NCBI GenBank assembly: GCA_017607445.1
Contig: JAEVHH010000001.1
Span: 1,240,001 to 1,304,000 of the forward strand
Source: Histoplasma ohiense
Lineage: Eukaryota > Ascomycota > Eurotiomycetes > Onygenales > Ajellomycetaceae
DNA length: 64,000 nt
Direction: 5' to 3'
How positions within the stretch are numbered: the stretch's first letter is position 1; the number at the start of each line of letters is the position of its first letter. Below, piece after piece: positions 48,368 through 58,466 of this stretch. The notes under the pieces were generated by a model. That model saw only the letters and a program-made list of their open reading frames with translations. It was not told the origin of the DNA and did not search any database. Both the position numbers and the translations under genes were made by a program.

Positions 48368-50620
48368 CAACGGTTGGGGAGAGTTTAGCGGTTGGTGATG
48401 GGAAGCACAGAGGCTCCTATTAGGTTTCTGGGAGCACGTTAAACAGCCGCCAAGTGTAACAAACATCTGGGTTGGAGTGTAGCAGGGATGAAGTTGTATA
48501 GAGAATGGAGTGCGGGCTGTACGCAACGGGGATTATGAGAGAAGGGAGGGATAAATTCGAATCGGATGAGCACACACAAGTAGCTGATCCCTATCCCTAT
48601 TTCCAGCTGATAACCCATTGCCATTTTGATTTATTTTTTGGAGTTGCTTTTAAAAGGTGCTTCAATATCGTGGCGCCAGCACACTGGACTTTGTCAGAAA
48701 AAGTGAAAATAATCCTTGTCCACTTAAAAATAAAAAAAAATAAGGACTCGAACGTAAAATGTACAGGTACATGTACGGAGGTTACCTACCATGGATGCGT
48801 AGATTTCTGGCTTCCAACATTGGTCCAAATCTGCAAAAGTCGAACCGTGGCTGGATTATTTGCATAGCGACTTGACCCTGGGAGGAGCGCTTTCAACTCC
48901 TGCGTTTGCCAAACGGGCTGAGATGGTGCAGTGAAATCTAATATTATTCTCCTTTCCATGGAAACTGTGGAGTTTGGGGGCGTTTCCTGCATGTGGTGCA
49001 TTGACCTCGGAATGGATGCATCAGATGTGCTGTTCAACGGGCCTGTTCGCTGTATTGTTGGATACAAAAAGCGCCCAAACTCGTGATACTATTGGCAAGC
49101 GAGCAGCAGGGTATTGCTAGACAAACGGCAGTCATTGGCTGGCAGCGATGACATGAACCGTTGGCATCACTAGCATATTGTGAACAGATAATCGTTCCCT
49201 TGCACACCACATCTGTTGTGGACTTCCATCCGGAGCTTGCCCTCCACTCGCTTGCGATACACGAGTATTGTGAGAATCCCGAGGAATGGCAGCACGGTAT
49301 AACCGTACATAGATGACCAGTTTTCTCAGTGCGCTTGAAGAAAAGCTTGGCCTGAAGCTATCCCTTATCTCATTTTTATTCCTCAGCCCCTCTTTCTGAT
49401 AGAATTTTCCCTGGATAGCAAGGGCCCATGGTGATCCGGGAAAGGCGTACTCCAAAAGAACATGGCGAGGGGCCTGCACACCCGCTAATTCGCCGTTATC
49501 CATCCTTGGCTTGGGATTGAATTGAAGTCCTTGGACACAACGAGGTAGCTAATTCTGAAAAATATGCCAGCATAAGAACCTTGTTCATTGCAAACCAGAC
49601 GATTGAAAGAAGTTTAAAAAGGGCATTAAATTCAGTTCAGGCGCAGCCACAGGGCCTCGGAGTCCCTATCTGGCATCCAGCCAGTACGTCCTGCCTCTGG
49701 CTTATCCGATCGAGATCTGGACTTCCTTTTCGTTTCCTTTTTTAACGCTCGAGAGTGGTTGGCGGACAACACACCCGACCTGCCAATACTCTGCCAATAC
49801 TCTGCCATCATTATTTTTCGGCTCGATTTTCGACTGAAGTTTTCGCAAGGGAACAGCAACGGCACACGGGCAGGCCAGTGCAACACAGGAGAGTTGGCTG
49901 GGTTCCCCATCGACGCCATTATTCAGCAATCTTTTTGGGTCCGCTGACTACGGGTATTTGCTGGTGGCTTGTTGGGTAGGGAGGCCCTTGGGTCTTGATG
50001 AAGGGATGGCGGCAGTTGGTGGTGGTTGCGGGAACTACTCTTTTTTTGGCGGCTGAAGATCCAGAGGACGCATTTTCTCCAAAGAGAGACAAGAATCGGT
50101 CCTCGATCCATGCAAACTCGAATCAATTCCGCGGTTCGGGGGCTCTACAGATGCAAATGCACAGGACAATGTACTATACATACATCCATGTACATGTACA
50201 GTACATGTACAGTACCTTGCTTCGTATGTTGGCATCCCAGCCTAAAAGGAATATGCTGAGGGTACTGGGCAACGCTGTATAACACATCCCCTGAGCTATC
50301 CGCAAATCGGCGGGACAGCCGGTGACAAAAAGTAACCTGAAAAGGAAGTTTTGATGATTAGATAGCAGGAAAGGCGTTCACGCCTGTTGTTTCTTTCTTC
50401 CCTTTCTTCAACAATCATGATAAATGGTGCGGATGTTGATCGTTTTAATTCTTCACAATTGGGCCTGGCTTGGTTCGTGCCATTGGTTAATCAATGTACT
50501 CCATAACTAGTAAGTTAACTGTATTTGGGTCTCTAGCTGGCCCTCCAGGCTCCGATGACTTCAGCCCAGGGCAGCCAGCCGCCAGCTCCGGGGGACGTTA
50601 TTGGCTTGGCCCAGCTACGG

Positions 50621-50649
50621 TACTCGCCGCAGCTCGCCGCAGCTCGCCC
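50621..50649 (+). repeat. 10-bp GC-rich tandem repeat
   Basis: Nearly three units of AGCTCGCCGC about 600 bp upstream of the Zn2Cys6 gene start. Confidence 0.75.
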
Positions 50650-50894
50650 AGAAGTTAGCAGCTCCCGCCACCCAGTCACTCCAGATGTCACCCCGAAGTC
50701 ACCGCCGCCGCCGCTGTAGCGTGTGATTCTAGCGGGCAAGTCCCCGGCAGAAGCTCCCCACTTAGGGCTAGTGTGGGGAAGAAACGACATGGAACCCGCA
50801 GCATGGGCCGCAGAGGCTCGTTATCGCCGCTATCTCGGGACTACTGTACATCTGTACAGTCTAGCTTTGTACCGAGTGGCCCGCCACCGCTCCC

Positions 50895-50921
50895 CTCGAC
50901 CCTCGACCCTCGACCCTCGAC
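50895..50921 (+). repeat. CCTCGAC 7-bp tandem repeat
   Basis: Almost four units of CCTCGAC, about 300 bp upstream of the regulator gene start. Confidence 0.8.
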
Positions 50922-51220
50922 TGCCCTCGCTGCTGCTAGTCCGCTGTGAGTAGTTGTCACGGATGCATCTCATAACAGACCAGCATTCGCCTTGCTGACC
51001 CGGGGCTGCTGATCGTGCGACTTTGGCCCTAGCACTTGATGCGCAACCGCACCGCAACAGCGCAGCAGCAGAAACTCCCGTCCAATGCCAAGACGGACCA
51101 CTGCATCCCCAGCAAAGAAGCGAGGGCGAAGGAAAGAGCCAAATGCTGGCTTATTGCCGGTGGTTCGCAGCTCGAGTTGAGAAGGAGACTTGTTCTGTGC
51201 TTTCTTATCCCTAAGCAGCC

Positions 51221-53797
51221 ATGCTTTCCACAGCTCTCCACAATGGCGTAACCAAACAGGTTACAAAACCCAAGTTGAAGTCCCATTCCGAACACCTCAT
51301 GAAGCGCGTCTCGAGAGCGTGTTTGCACTGTCGCCAGCGCAAATCTAGATGCGACTTGTAAGTACGATGGGAGTCTCCAGAATTCAATTCGGGTCGAATA
51401 CGCGACCCCTTGTTTCTCGCTATCCACACCAAATACCCCGCGAGAACAGGTAGATCTTCCACAAGGGGAGATTGCTCTTACGGATGAACCCATGTCTGAC
51501 TGACTGATATATTTGGCATCCAGGGACAGCAGTGGAAGTCCGGGCACTCCGCCTTGTCAGCGTTGTCTACGAGACCATCGTGAATGCGTCCTAGGTAGCT
51601 CAAACAGAGGGGGTCGCCGTATCCGCAAGCCAAAAACTGCCAACCTTGAGATACATTCCAATTCCTCACCGGCCAGAGTGATGCAGCTTGCTCCGAGCGG
51701 TGCCCCTGGCCCGACGGACCCCCATTCGTTCCCGCCGCCATATTCATCAGATCACTTTGGGAGATCGGATCCACCCACTGCATCTACGATCAATATAGAG
51801 GACGACGATTCAGCTTCAACTACTGACAGCGCGATCGGATCCGTTCCACGGAACCCGTCTGACGCATGGCAATGTTTGACAAACGTTGCCAAGCGAGGTG
51901 CAGAAAGCGCAAATCTCGAGAAAACGGGAGATCATTATTCCGAATCAAAAAGCCGTGTTCGACTTCCTGGAGTTGAAGACGAGGAGTCTGAACCAGGAAT
52001 CAAGGCCTATCGGCTTATCAAGAATAGGTCGCTCACCCGTGAAACCGTTTCCCAGCTGGTGACGCGTTACGCCGACAATTTCCATCCTTATCTCCCCCTT
52101 GTCCCACGAAAGTATTTTGATCCATCTGCCCTGGAATCATTTGCGTCCCAGGAGAAGCATCTTCTGACTGCGGTCCTCACCATTGCCTCAAAGGACCTTG
52201 TGGAAACGCCTCAGGTTCATGAGGTTTGTTCCAAGTATATGCACGAGCTCATCTCTGGCATCGCTGCTGGTGCAGATTGCGATGTCGAAGCGGTCGAGGC
52301 ACTGCTCATCCTTGCCGAATGGGAGCCCCAGGGCCTACGGCCAAAGATTGAAGCTGTAGGGCGAGGAGAGGAAGACAGAGCGGCATGGATGCATGTTGGA
52401 CTGGCTCTCCGCTCTGGATATTTCCTTGGACTTGATCGGACTTCTTTTAGAGGCGATCCAGCAAACGACACCCAAAACGACGGGCGGAAGCGATTGGCAT
52501 GGACCAGCTGCTATATTTCAGATAGGTTGATATCCGTTCGCATCGGTCGAGCATTTTGGTCTCGGGGCCCTGGCCCTATGACTGGGCTTGTCTCTAAAGA
52601 CTTCCCATCTCTACAGCCTCTCACCTCAACGGATGAAGATTATGCGAAGATTTTCCAGGCGCTCTTGGATCTCACACAACTGTACGGAAACGTCCATGAT
52701 GTCCTCTACTCGGGAATGCGCACGAGCAGTCAGATGATGTTAATGGGTGACTATGTGAAATACGTTGATGACTTTCGCAATGCCATTGAGCGCTGGAATC
52801 GAAATTGGGGTACATTGACTTGTATGTCTACCATGACAGCACCAGGTTGATTCTTTATTTCTTTGCTTATACAAGCGATCTACAGGCTCTCAACACATCA
52901 AAGTAACTCTGCAGATGTCTTACGAATATCTGAGGCTGTACACAAACGCGTTTGCCTTCCAAGCGGCGATTTCTCAAGCACTCACCTCCAAACCCAAGGG
53001 AGATGCTCCTAGCCAGCGAGAGCACCTACGGGCAGCATTTAGCAATGTTGCATCCATGCAGGACGCCCGTTTTATATATGCATCAGTTGATGCGGCGAAG
53101 TCTTATCTCACAATCTTGAATAACTACGTTGATCCCGAGAAACATTTACATTTTATGCCCTTACGATATTATCTGTAGGCATACTCTCCTTGCCAGTTGG
53201 TTGAGAAATTTCCTACTAACAGCTCCTTAAATTGCAGGTATAGCATTTATGCCGCAGTATTTTTATACAAGGTATATGATTTTGAACAATCCCCGCTTTC
53301 CTTTTGGGAGGTAGATTAGATCTGACTTGTTAACATGTTTAACCTAGGCCCGCTCATTTGGAGTAATGAATGCTCCAGAGGAGCAAGCCGTTCGGCATCT
53401 GATAAACCTTACCACAGACAGACTCCACAGAGCGAGTGCTGGTCCCGACGACATCGGCTCCCGATATGCTCGATTGCTCGAACTTCTGTGGAAACCCAAG
53501 GCATCGTCATCGTCATCGAATACTCAAGAGCATCAGCGCAAGGATGAAAGTGTCCCGACAGGAACAGTCCCAAATAGGCTGCCAGAACAGCCCTATATGC
53601 AGTATTCACCAATGAACGATTTCTCATGGTTGGATCTCGAGGCTGTAGGTGACTATGTCTCTGGATATCCCATGGGGAATCCCACCTTCATGGGCATGAA
53701 TTCGTTTCCGCATCATAATCCATATCCGGTAACCTCAGAGGCGATTTGGCCCGTTCAAAATTGGCCGGTCGATCTTAACGGCAATTTATTGTTTTGA
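51221..53797 (+). CDS. Zn2Cys6 fungal transcription factor
   Basis: Five exons (51221-51357, 51524-52821, 52886-53174, 53238-53271, 53348-53797) join in phase to 735 residues. The zinc cluster, ACLHCRQRKSRC then PPCQRCLRDHREC, spans the first intron, as often in this family; all six cysteines are present. A polar linker is followed by the fungal-specific regulatory domain (about 210-600), with VTRYADNFHPYLPLVPRKYF, EALLILAEWEP, MHVGLALRSGYFLGLDR and RKRLAWTSCYISDRLIS. The acidic, aromatic C-terminus (FSWLDLEAVGDY) may be an activation region. The tiny exon 4 (34 bp) encodes YSIYAAVFLYK and is needed to keep phase. It should bind CGG-type DNA elements as a dimer. It is followed on the same strand by an SDR gene 322 bp away, so a pathway regulator role for the neighbours is possible but inferred. 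The closest known member is not clear to me. Confidence 0.9.
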
Positions 53798-54119
53798 GCT
53801 CCGGTTTTGTCTTGTGGAGGCATTTTATTTTGTCCGAGAGTGCTTACTCTGAACAGTTCGAGTTTAGTATATGAGGTGCCTAACCCTGGCCAACGTCCAC
53901 GCGGGTGGTCTCCTGAAGTTCCTCTTGGGGAAAATTGCGGGGTGGGATTACGTCACCACTTAAAAAAAAACTGAACAGCTTAACTATTGCAACCAAACCA
54001 TGACGAGACGTGCTACGATTTGATTGTAGTGCATATCCTCTAAACTAAAATGTTTGCAAAAAGTATATAAGGTGGATATAATATTCTTATCTATCTCGAG
54101 CCAAACGCCACTCAAAGTA
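53798..54119 (+). promoter_or_regulatory. Promoter region of the SDR gene with TATA-like box
   Basis: 322 bp between the regulator's stop and the SDR start. A TATATAA sequence lies at 54063-54069, 51 bp before the ATG, and an A9 run at 53962-53970. I see no clear CGG inverted repeat. Confidence 0.4.
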
Positions 54120-55091
54120 ATGGAACAACCCGTTAATGAAATCGAAGGCCGTCTGGCTCTCATAACTGGAGCGTCTTCAGGGTCAGTAGCTCCCCGCTAA
54201 GCTTCAAATTGTTCAGCGGGAGACAACTCTACGCCAGCTGGTATATTGACGCGCAGCAATCTTTCGGTTTCAGAATAGGGGCAGCATGTGCTCGTAGACT
54301 TGCCACAAGGGGCGTGCATCTCGCCTTAACCTACTCCAAAAACCTTGATGCGATGCGCGCGGTGCTTGACTCCATCAAACAGCAACGGAACCAATCCACA
54401 GGACCACCCCCACGCATTTCAATACATCAAGTTGACGTTGGCGTCCCCGAGCAGATCAGTCGCATGTTCCACGAGATTGACCAAGCGCACAAACAACTTC
54501 CAGACATCTTGGTGTCAAATGCTGGATACGGCAGGCGCATCCCGCAAATATGGGATATATCGTTGGAGGAATTTGATTACACACTCAATGTAAATTTGCG
54601 GGCGTCATTTATTCTTGTAAAGGGGGTGGTGGAGCGCATGAAGGAACAGCGATGGGGACGGATTGTGTTTATGTCTTCCATAGCAGGATATGGAGGGGGG
54701 ATTAACGGGTGTCGTATGTTTGCCAAATCCGAGTTTCCTTTATTGCTTTGTTTTCCTCTTTGTTTGTTTCTCATCACGTTTGGCATATTCGCTAACCAGT
54801 TTCATAACACAATGAATAGACTACGCAGCGTCCAAGGGTGGCATGACCGGCATGATGAAAAATCTTTCCACACGTCTTGCCGAATATAATATCAGTGTCA
54901 ATGACGTTGCACCCGCTATGATTGGCGAAACGGGCATGATACCCAACGCCCAGGCCATTCCGGAAGTCGCAGCGGGTATCCCATTAGGCCGATTAGGAAC
55001 TCCAGAGGAAGTTGCAAATGTGGTGGAGATGTGTGTGCAGACGGGCTATTTAACAGGGCAGAGTGTGCTGTTGGCTGGGGGTCTGAAATAA
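54120..55091 (+). CDS. Short-chain dehydrogenase/reductase (FabG-like)
   Basis: Three exons (54120-54181, 54274-54713, 54820-55091) with 92- and 106-bp introns give 257 residues, the classic SDR size. The cofactor loop LITGASSGIGAA is formed across intron 1. Then come VDVGVP, ILVSNAGYGRR, the catalytic Ser156 (FMSSIAG), and CHYAASKGG with Tyr169 and Lys173, formed across intron 2; it ends in TGQSVLLAGG. TGxxxGIG with a following RR and a basic-poor first loop does not settle NAD versus NADP. Related proteins are annotated as 3-oxoacyl-ACP reductase or as sugar/polyol dehydrogenases, so the substrate is open. The splice choice GTATGT over the nearer GTGTCG restores the H-Y-A-A-S-K consensus. 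It lies downstream of the Zn2Cys6 gene and tail to tail with the zinc dehydrogenase. Confidence 0.9.
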
Positions 55092-55461
55092 AGATGAAGA
55101 GTTATAGGGCAATCCACCTCCAGCCGTGATTTTAATATTCATCATTCGCACATTAGGACTGCTTGTGAGGTATATGCTCGTAGATGGGAGGCTGTTTGAT
55201 ACTCTGTTTTCATGTTACAGATTTTTGCTACCTAAGCACAAGCAGTTGCATTCGATAACAGGCTCGAAGAAACTGCTTTTTATGATGGCATGCTAGATAA
55301 ACATTCCCATGTTCACATAGCCCAGATAGCATTTCAAATGCTAAACTACCTACAAGCATATATATGTCCAATCACAAGTAGACTGTAACTCAAAATTTCA
55401 TGACTCCTACACCAGCGATACATTCCATCATTAGGAAGTTACCTCTATCTTTCTAACCTAG
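55092..55461. other. Convergent intergenic region
   Basis: 370 bp between the stops of the SDR and the zinc dehydrogenase; probable 3' UTRs only. Confidence 0.6.
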
Positions 55462-56803
55462 TTACCTCTCATGGTCTTCTGTTTCCCGTCCAGAAACAAC
55501 TATAACTTTAACAACTGGCTTCCCCTGCTCATCCACCCCTTTTGCTGCTAAGTCAAACGCCCTATCCCCTTCTTCGAACCGCACGAAATGCGTTGCTACC
55601 TTCTCCGCCACTCCCTGAAATTTCTCGCTGCCCATCAAGGCCACTGCATCCGGATACCCCCGAGAAGCATACCGAAATACGCCAATGAGATCGACTTCGC
55701 GCAACGCTGCTGCCGATAGAGGTATGTTAGGCTGTGACGCGCCGCCCATTCCAATCTGTACGACCGCTCCTCCCGGGCCAGTAGCATAGATCCCCATGCG
55801 TATGCAGCTATCAACCCCCGTGCAGTCATATGTACGACTGAAACCATTGGGGAGGCAGAACGCGGCTAGGATCTGCTGAGCCAGGTCCGCTTCTGCTTGT
55901 GGGCTGGCCTCCGAGGCTGGTTTGGGGAGTAGATATGTCCGGATCTTCGCCAGAGGGAAGGGGAGGGACGCAGCGATCCTCAGCCTTGTTTCGTCGATAT
56001 CCGCTACAACGAGGGTGGAAAAATGCTGTGTCGCGGCCAGTGCGGCGGTGAGGAGCATGCCGATGGCCCCTGCGCCAAAGATCAGTGCGGCCGTTTCTTC
56101 GGGGACTCGAGTTGCGGACAGCGCCCGGGCCACAGACTCCGCATCGGCGGGGTTCGAACGGCGTATCGCATGCATACATACCGCCAGCGGCTCAATCAGC
56201 GCGCTCTGCACGTCGCTGATGTGAGCGGGAAGCTTATGGCATTTATCGGCGGGGTGGTTTGTCAGTTCCATCAGCGTGCCGTCCAGGTGCGGGAAGGTCT
56301 TTGCGGAGCTCCTGAAGCGCAGGCTGGGGCAGATATTGTAACGGCCTTCTATGCAGAGCGCGCAGCTTGTACATGGAAAACCGACCTCGAGAGCCACGCG
56401 ATCGCCGACCTGGAAGTCCTCCACGTCGGCTCCGACGGCGGTAATGGTGCCCGCTGATTCGTGGCCTAAACAAAGCGGGGCTCTCATGATAAAGTCTCCA
56501 TTCCGCCCATGCTGATAGTAATGCAGGTCCGAGCCACAGAGGCCGGTAACACGGATGGCGATTTGCAGTTCGCCGGGCTGGGGTGCTGAAGCTTGGCGAA
56601 CCTCCTTGGGGGAATGTTAGCAAGTACTGTTTGCTCTCGTTTGTGTGGGGGCGGATTTTGATATGGAGCGGGGGGTGGGTATCAAAGGACGTATCCGGGC
56701 AGTTGAGCAGACATTGACGTATATGGAACATACATACTAATCGGAGGTCTTTAGCTCCATGAAGCACAAGAGCGCGGAAGTGTTGAGGATTGGGGCTAGA
56801 CAT
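55462..56803 (-). CDS. Zinc-containing MDR dehydrogenase (sorbitol/xylitol dehydrogenase-like)
   Basis: Two minus-strand exons (56803-56738, 56604-55462) with a 133-bp intron at phase 0 give 402 residues. The catalytic zinc ligands are Cys45 (GLCGSD), His70 and Glu71 (CLGHESAG). The structural zinc site is Cys100, Cys103, Cys106 and Cys114. The Rossmann fold has LIFGAGAIGMLL, and IEPLAVCMHAIRR is the polyol-dehydrogenase signature region; QHGRNGDF is also typical. It should oxidise a polyol such as sorbitol, xylitol or L-arabinitol with NAD. An insertion (ALSATRVPEE, and the PKPASEASPQAEADL loop) makes it longer than the roughly 360 residues usual for the group. The first exon encodes only 22 residues; it was chosen because ALVLHGAKDLRL-EVRQ matches the family's start. 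It shares a 1.7-kb divergent promoter region with the D-2-hydroxyacid dehydrogenase. Confidence 0.92.
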
Positions 56804-58466
56804 CGGTAGTGTTCAGGATGGCTAGAAAATTCTGCCTGTAGTTTTATTTCTCCCGCATATGACAGCGAATGAAGAAATGTGTCAGTGGCCTGCGGTGTCA
56901 TCCGCAAGGAGGCTTGCACCTTTATATCAAATCAATCCCTGATTGAGGAGGCAGGCATATCGCCGAAGAGCAAATAGCAAATTCCGTGCATACCTCACCC
57001 AGTTGGTAGACCTCATAAGCCAAATAATACGGATGATGGGCTGACAGTTCGTTCCGCTCCGTCCATTCAGAAGAGTCTGGTTGCACAAAAACGTGTCTGG
57101 AACAAGCCAACACGGGCCAACACGAGGTTGTAGACAAAGAAACTCAGGAAACAGAATATTCAGCACCAAAATAGCCCCACCAAACTAGTTGATATACGCC
57201 TCAGGCAAAGGAAAAGGGCCACAGCTGGCAAGCGGTTTACTATAACATCTATTATTCTGTGGTGGAAACTCCCAGGAATGATGTCTCAAAAAAAAAAAAA
57301 AAGAGTTAGGGTTAGGGTTAACTAGCGCTAGGTACTAGTATTCAGGGGATGATCCGCCTGGGGACTGAAGGAACAAACTGAGCAGGGAAGATTTGGAGAA
57401 GAAAAGGGAGGGCATGCAGAACATCTCACAATCAAGCTGTCATTGCCTAATGATATTAATGATGTTTACATTGTCTTTCCCCGTCCTCCTGGCAGGTCCT
57501 GCGCCCGCCGCCCGCGTTTCCCTTCGTCTGTTTGATATTGCCATCAGTCCAAAGCTTAATCTAGAATAACGTTTCCTGGGTATATCAATTGCCGATCTTC
57601 TGCTTCACAGATAGTCAGACTTTTATTGCCCTAAGAGCTAGCTACTGAAGCTACTGAATAATAATAGTAGCTGCTGGTTCCGCTGTTGCGCGGCTGCGGC
57701 CTTTCGCCCCCTACAACCCAACGAGTGCGCCAGCTGACCCTCAACGAACGAAACCCTAATACAGGGTGCTCGTTGCATTCCCCCTGTGTACTCATCCGCA
57801 AACTTCTATGTCGAAAAGCGGATACATCATCGCGATAAAGGAAGAAGCCAGCTCACGATGCTGCCACATCAGTCTTTGACCCCCTGTCCAGGATTGTTCC
57901 GCTCTCGCCTGGAAATGATATAAATACGAGTGAACGGGCGCAATGGAATGGGAGAGATATCACTGATATTCTTCCTTCTACCCACCAGGTGAACGAACTT
58001 GTTCTGTCTGCCTCGCTTTGCTCCCCGTCGACTTGATTTTCATCGGTTCCAGTTTTATATGCTATTCGCTTCCGTGCTGCTTGTCAAAAATCCAGGATTC
58101 GAGAGGAACGAAAGGCTTCACAGTAAGGCTTGCGAGTGTATGTATAGTCCGTTTGAGACTCCATGGATATTTCGACAATTGCACCTCTCCATCCTTCCTT
58201 ATGCACCTGTTTTGTTCTCATCCACACATATCTCCTTGGACACACATTCAATTGGATCGCGTTTGGCACTAGCTCTTGCTATGCCTTTTGATAAACCCCC
58301 TCCATTGATCATTTTGCCATATTACGCCCTCGGGGATTCTATATAGAAACGAGATTCCCTGGAGGGCGAATTACCACTGACGGAGATACCTAGTAATACC
58401 CCTCGGACATCTCAGAGGATTTGACCAATTTTTACCATCCGCCAATTGATCCGATTATCAACGACA
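56804..58466. promoter_or_regulatory. Divergent promoter region, two dehydrogenase genes
   Basis: About 1.7 kb between two divergent starts. No gene supported. It contains a telomere-like TTAGGG repeat (57306-57320) next to an A tract, and a TATA-like GATATAAATA near 57917 upstream of the hydroxyacid dehydrogenase. Confidence 0.45.
57306..57320 (+). repeat. Short interstitial telomere-like repeat
   Basis: Two and a half units of TTAGGG, the telomere unit of most filamentous fungi, following an A tract. Too short for a telomere; it could be a Tbf1/Reb1-type binding site or a scar of a repaired break. Confidence 0.75.

Larger units (their letters stand above)
43224..51220. other. 8-kb gene-free region
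   Basis: No frame has a recognisable motif or a plausible exon chain. It carries a CCA/TCA run (46768-46832), an A tract (47398-47413), five of the six GTACAGTAC motifs of the window (45445-50215), a perfect 8-bp-arm palindrome (48347-48367), one TACTCCGTA (43914) and GC-rich short tandem repeats (50621-50649, 50895-50921) just upstream of the regulator gene. Confidence 0.6.

Noticed and set aside
49132..49503. 123-residue minus-strand frame
   Set aside because: No motif, no exon continuation on either side.
54711..54716. Alternative nearer splice donor in the FabG-like SDR
   Set aside because: A donor right at 54711 would give Tyr-Tyr-Ala-Ala-Ser-Lys; the GTATGT donor at 54714 is canonical and restores the usual His-Tyr-Ala-Ala-Ser-Lys.
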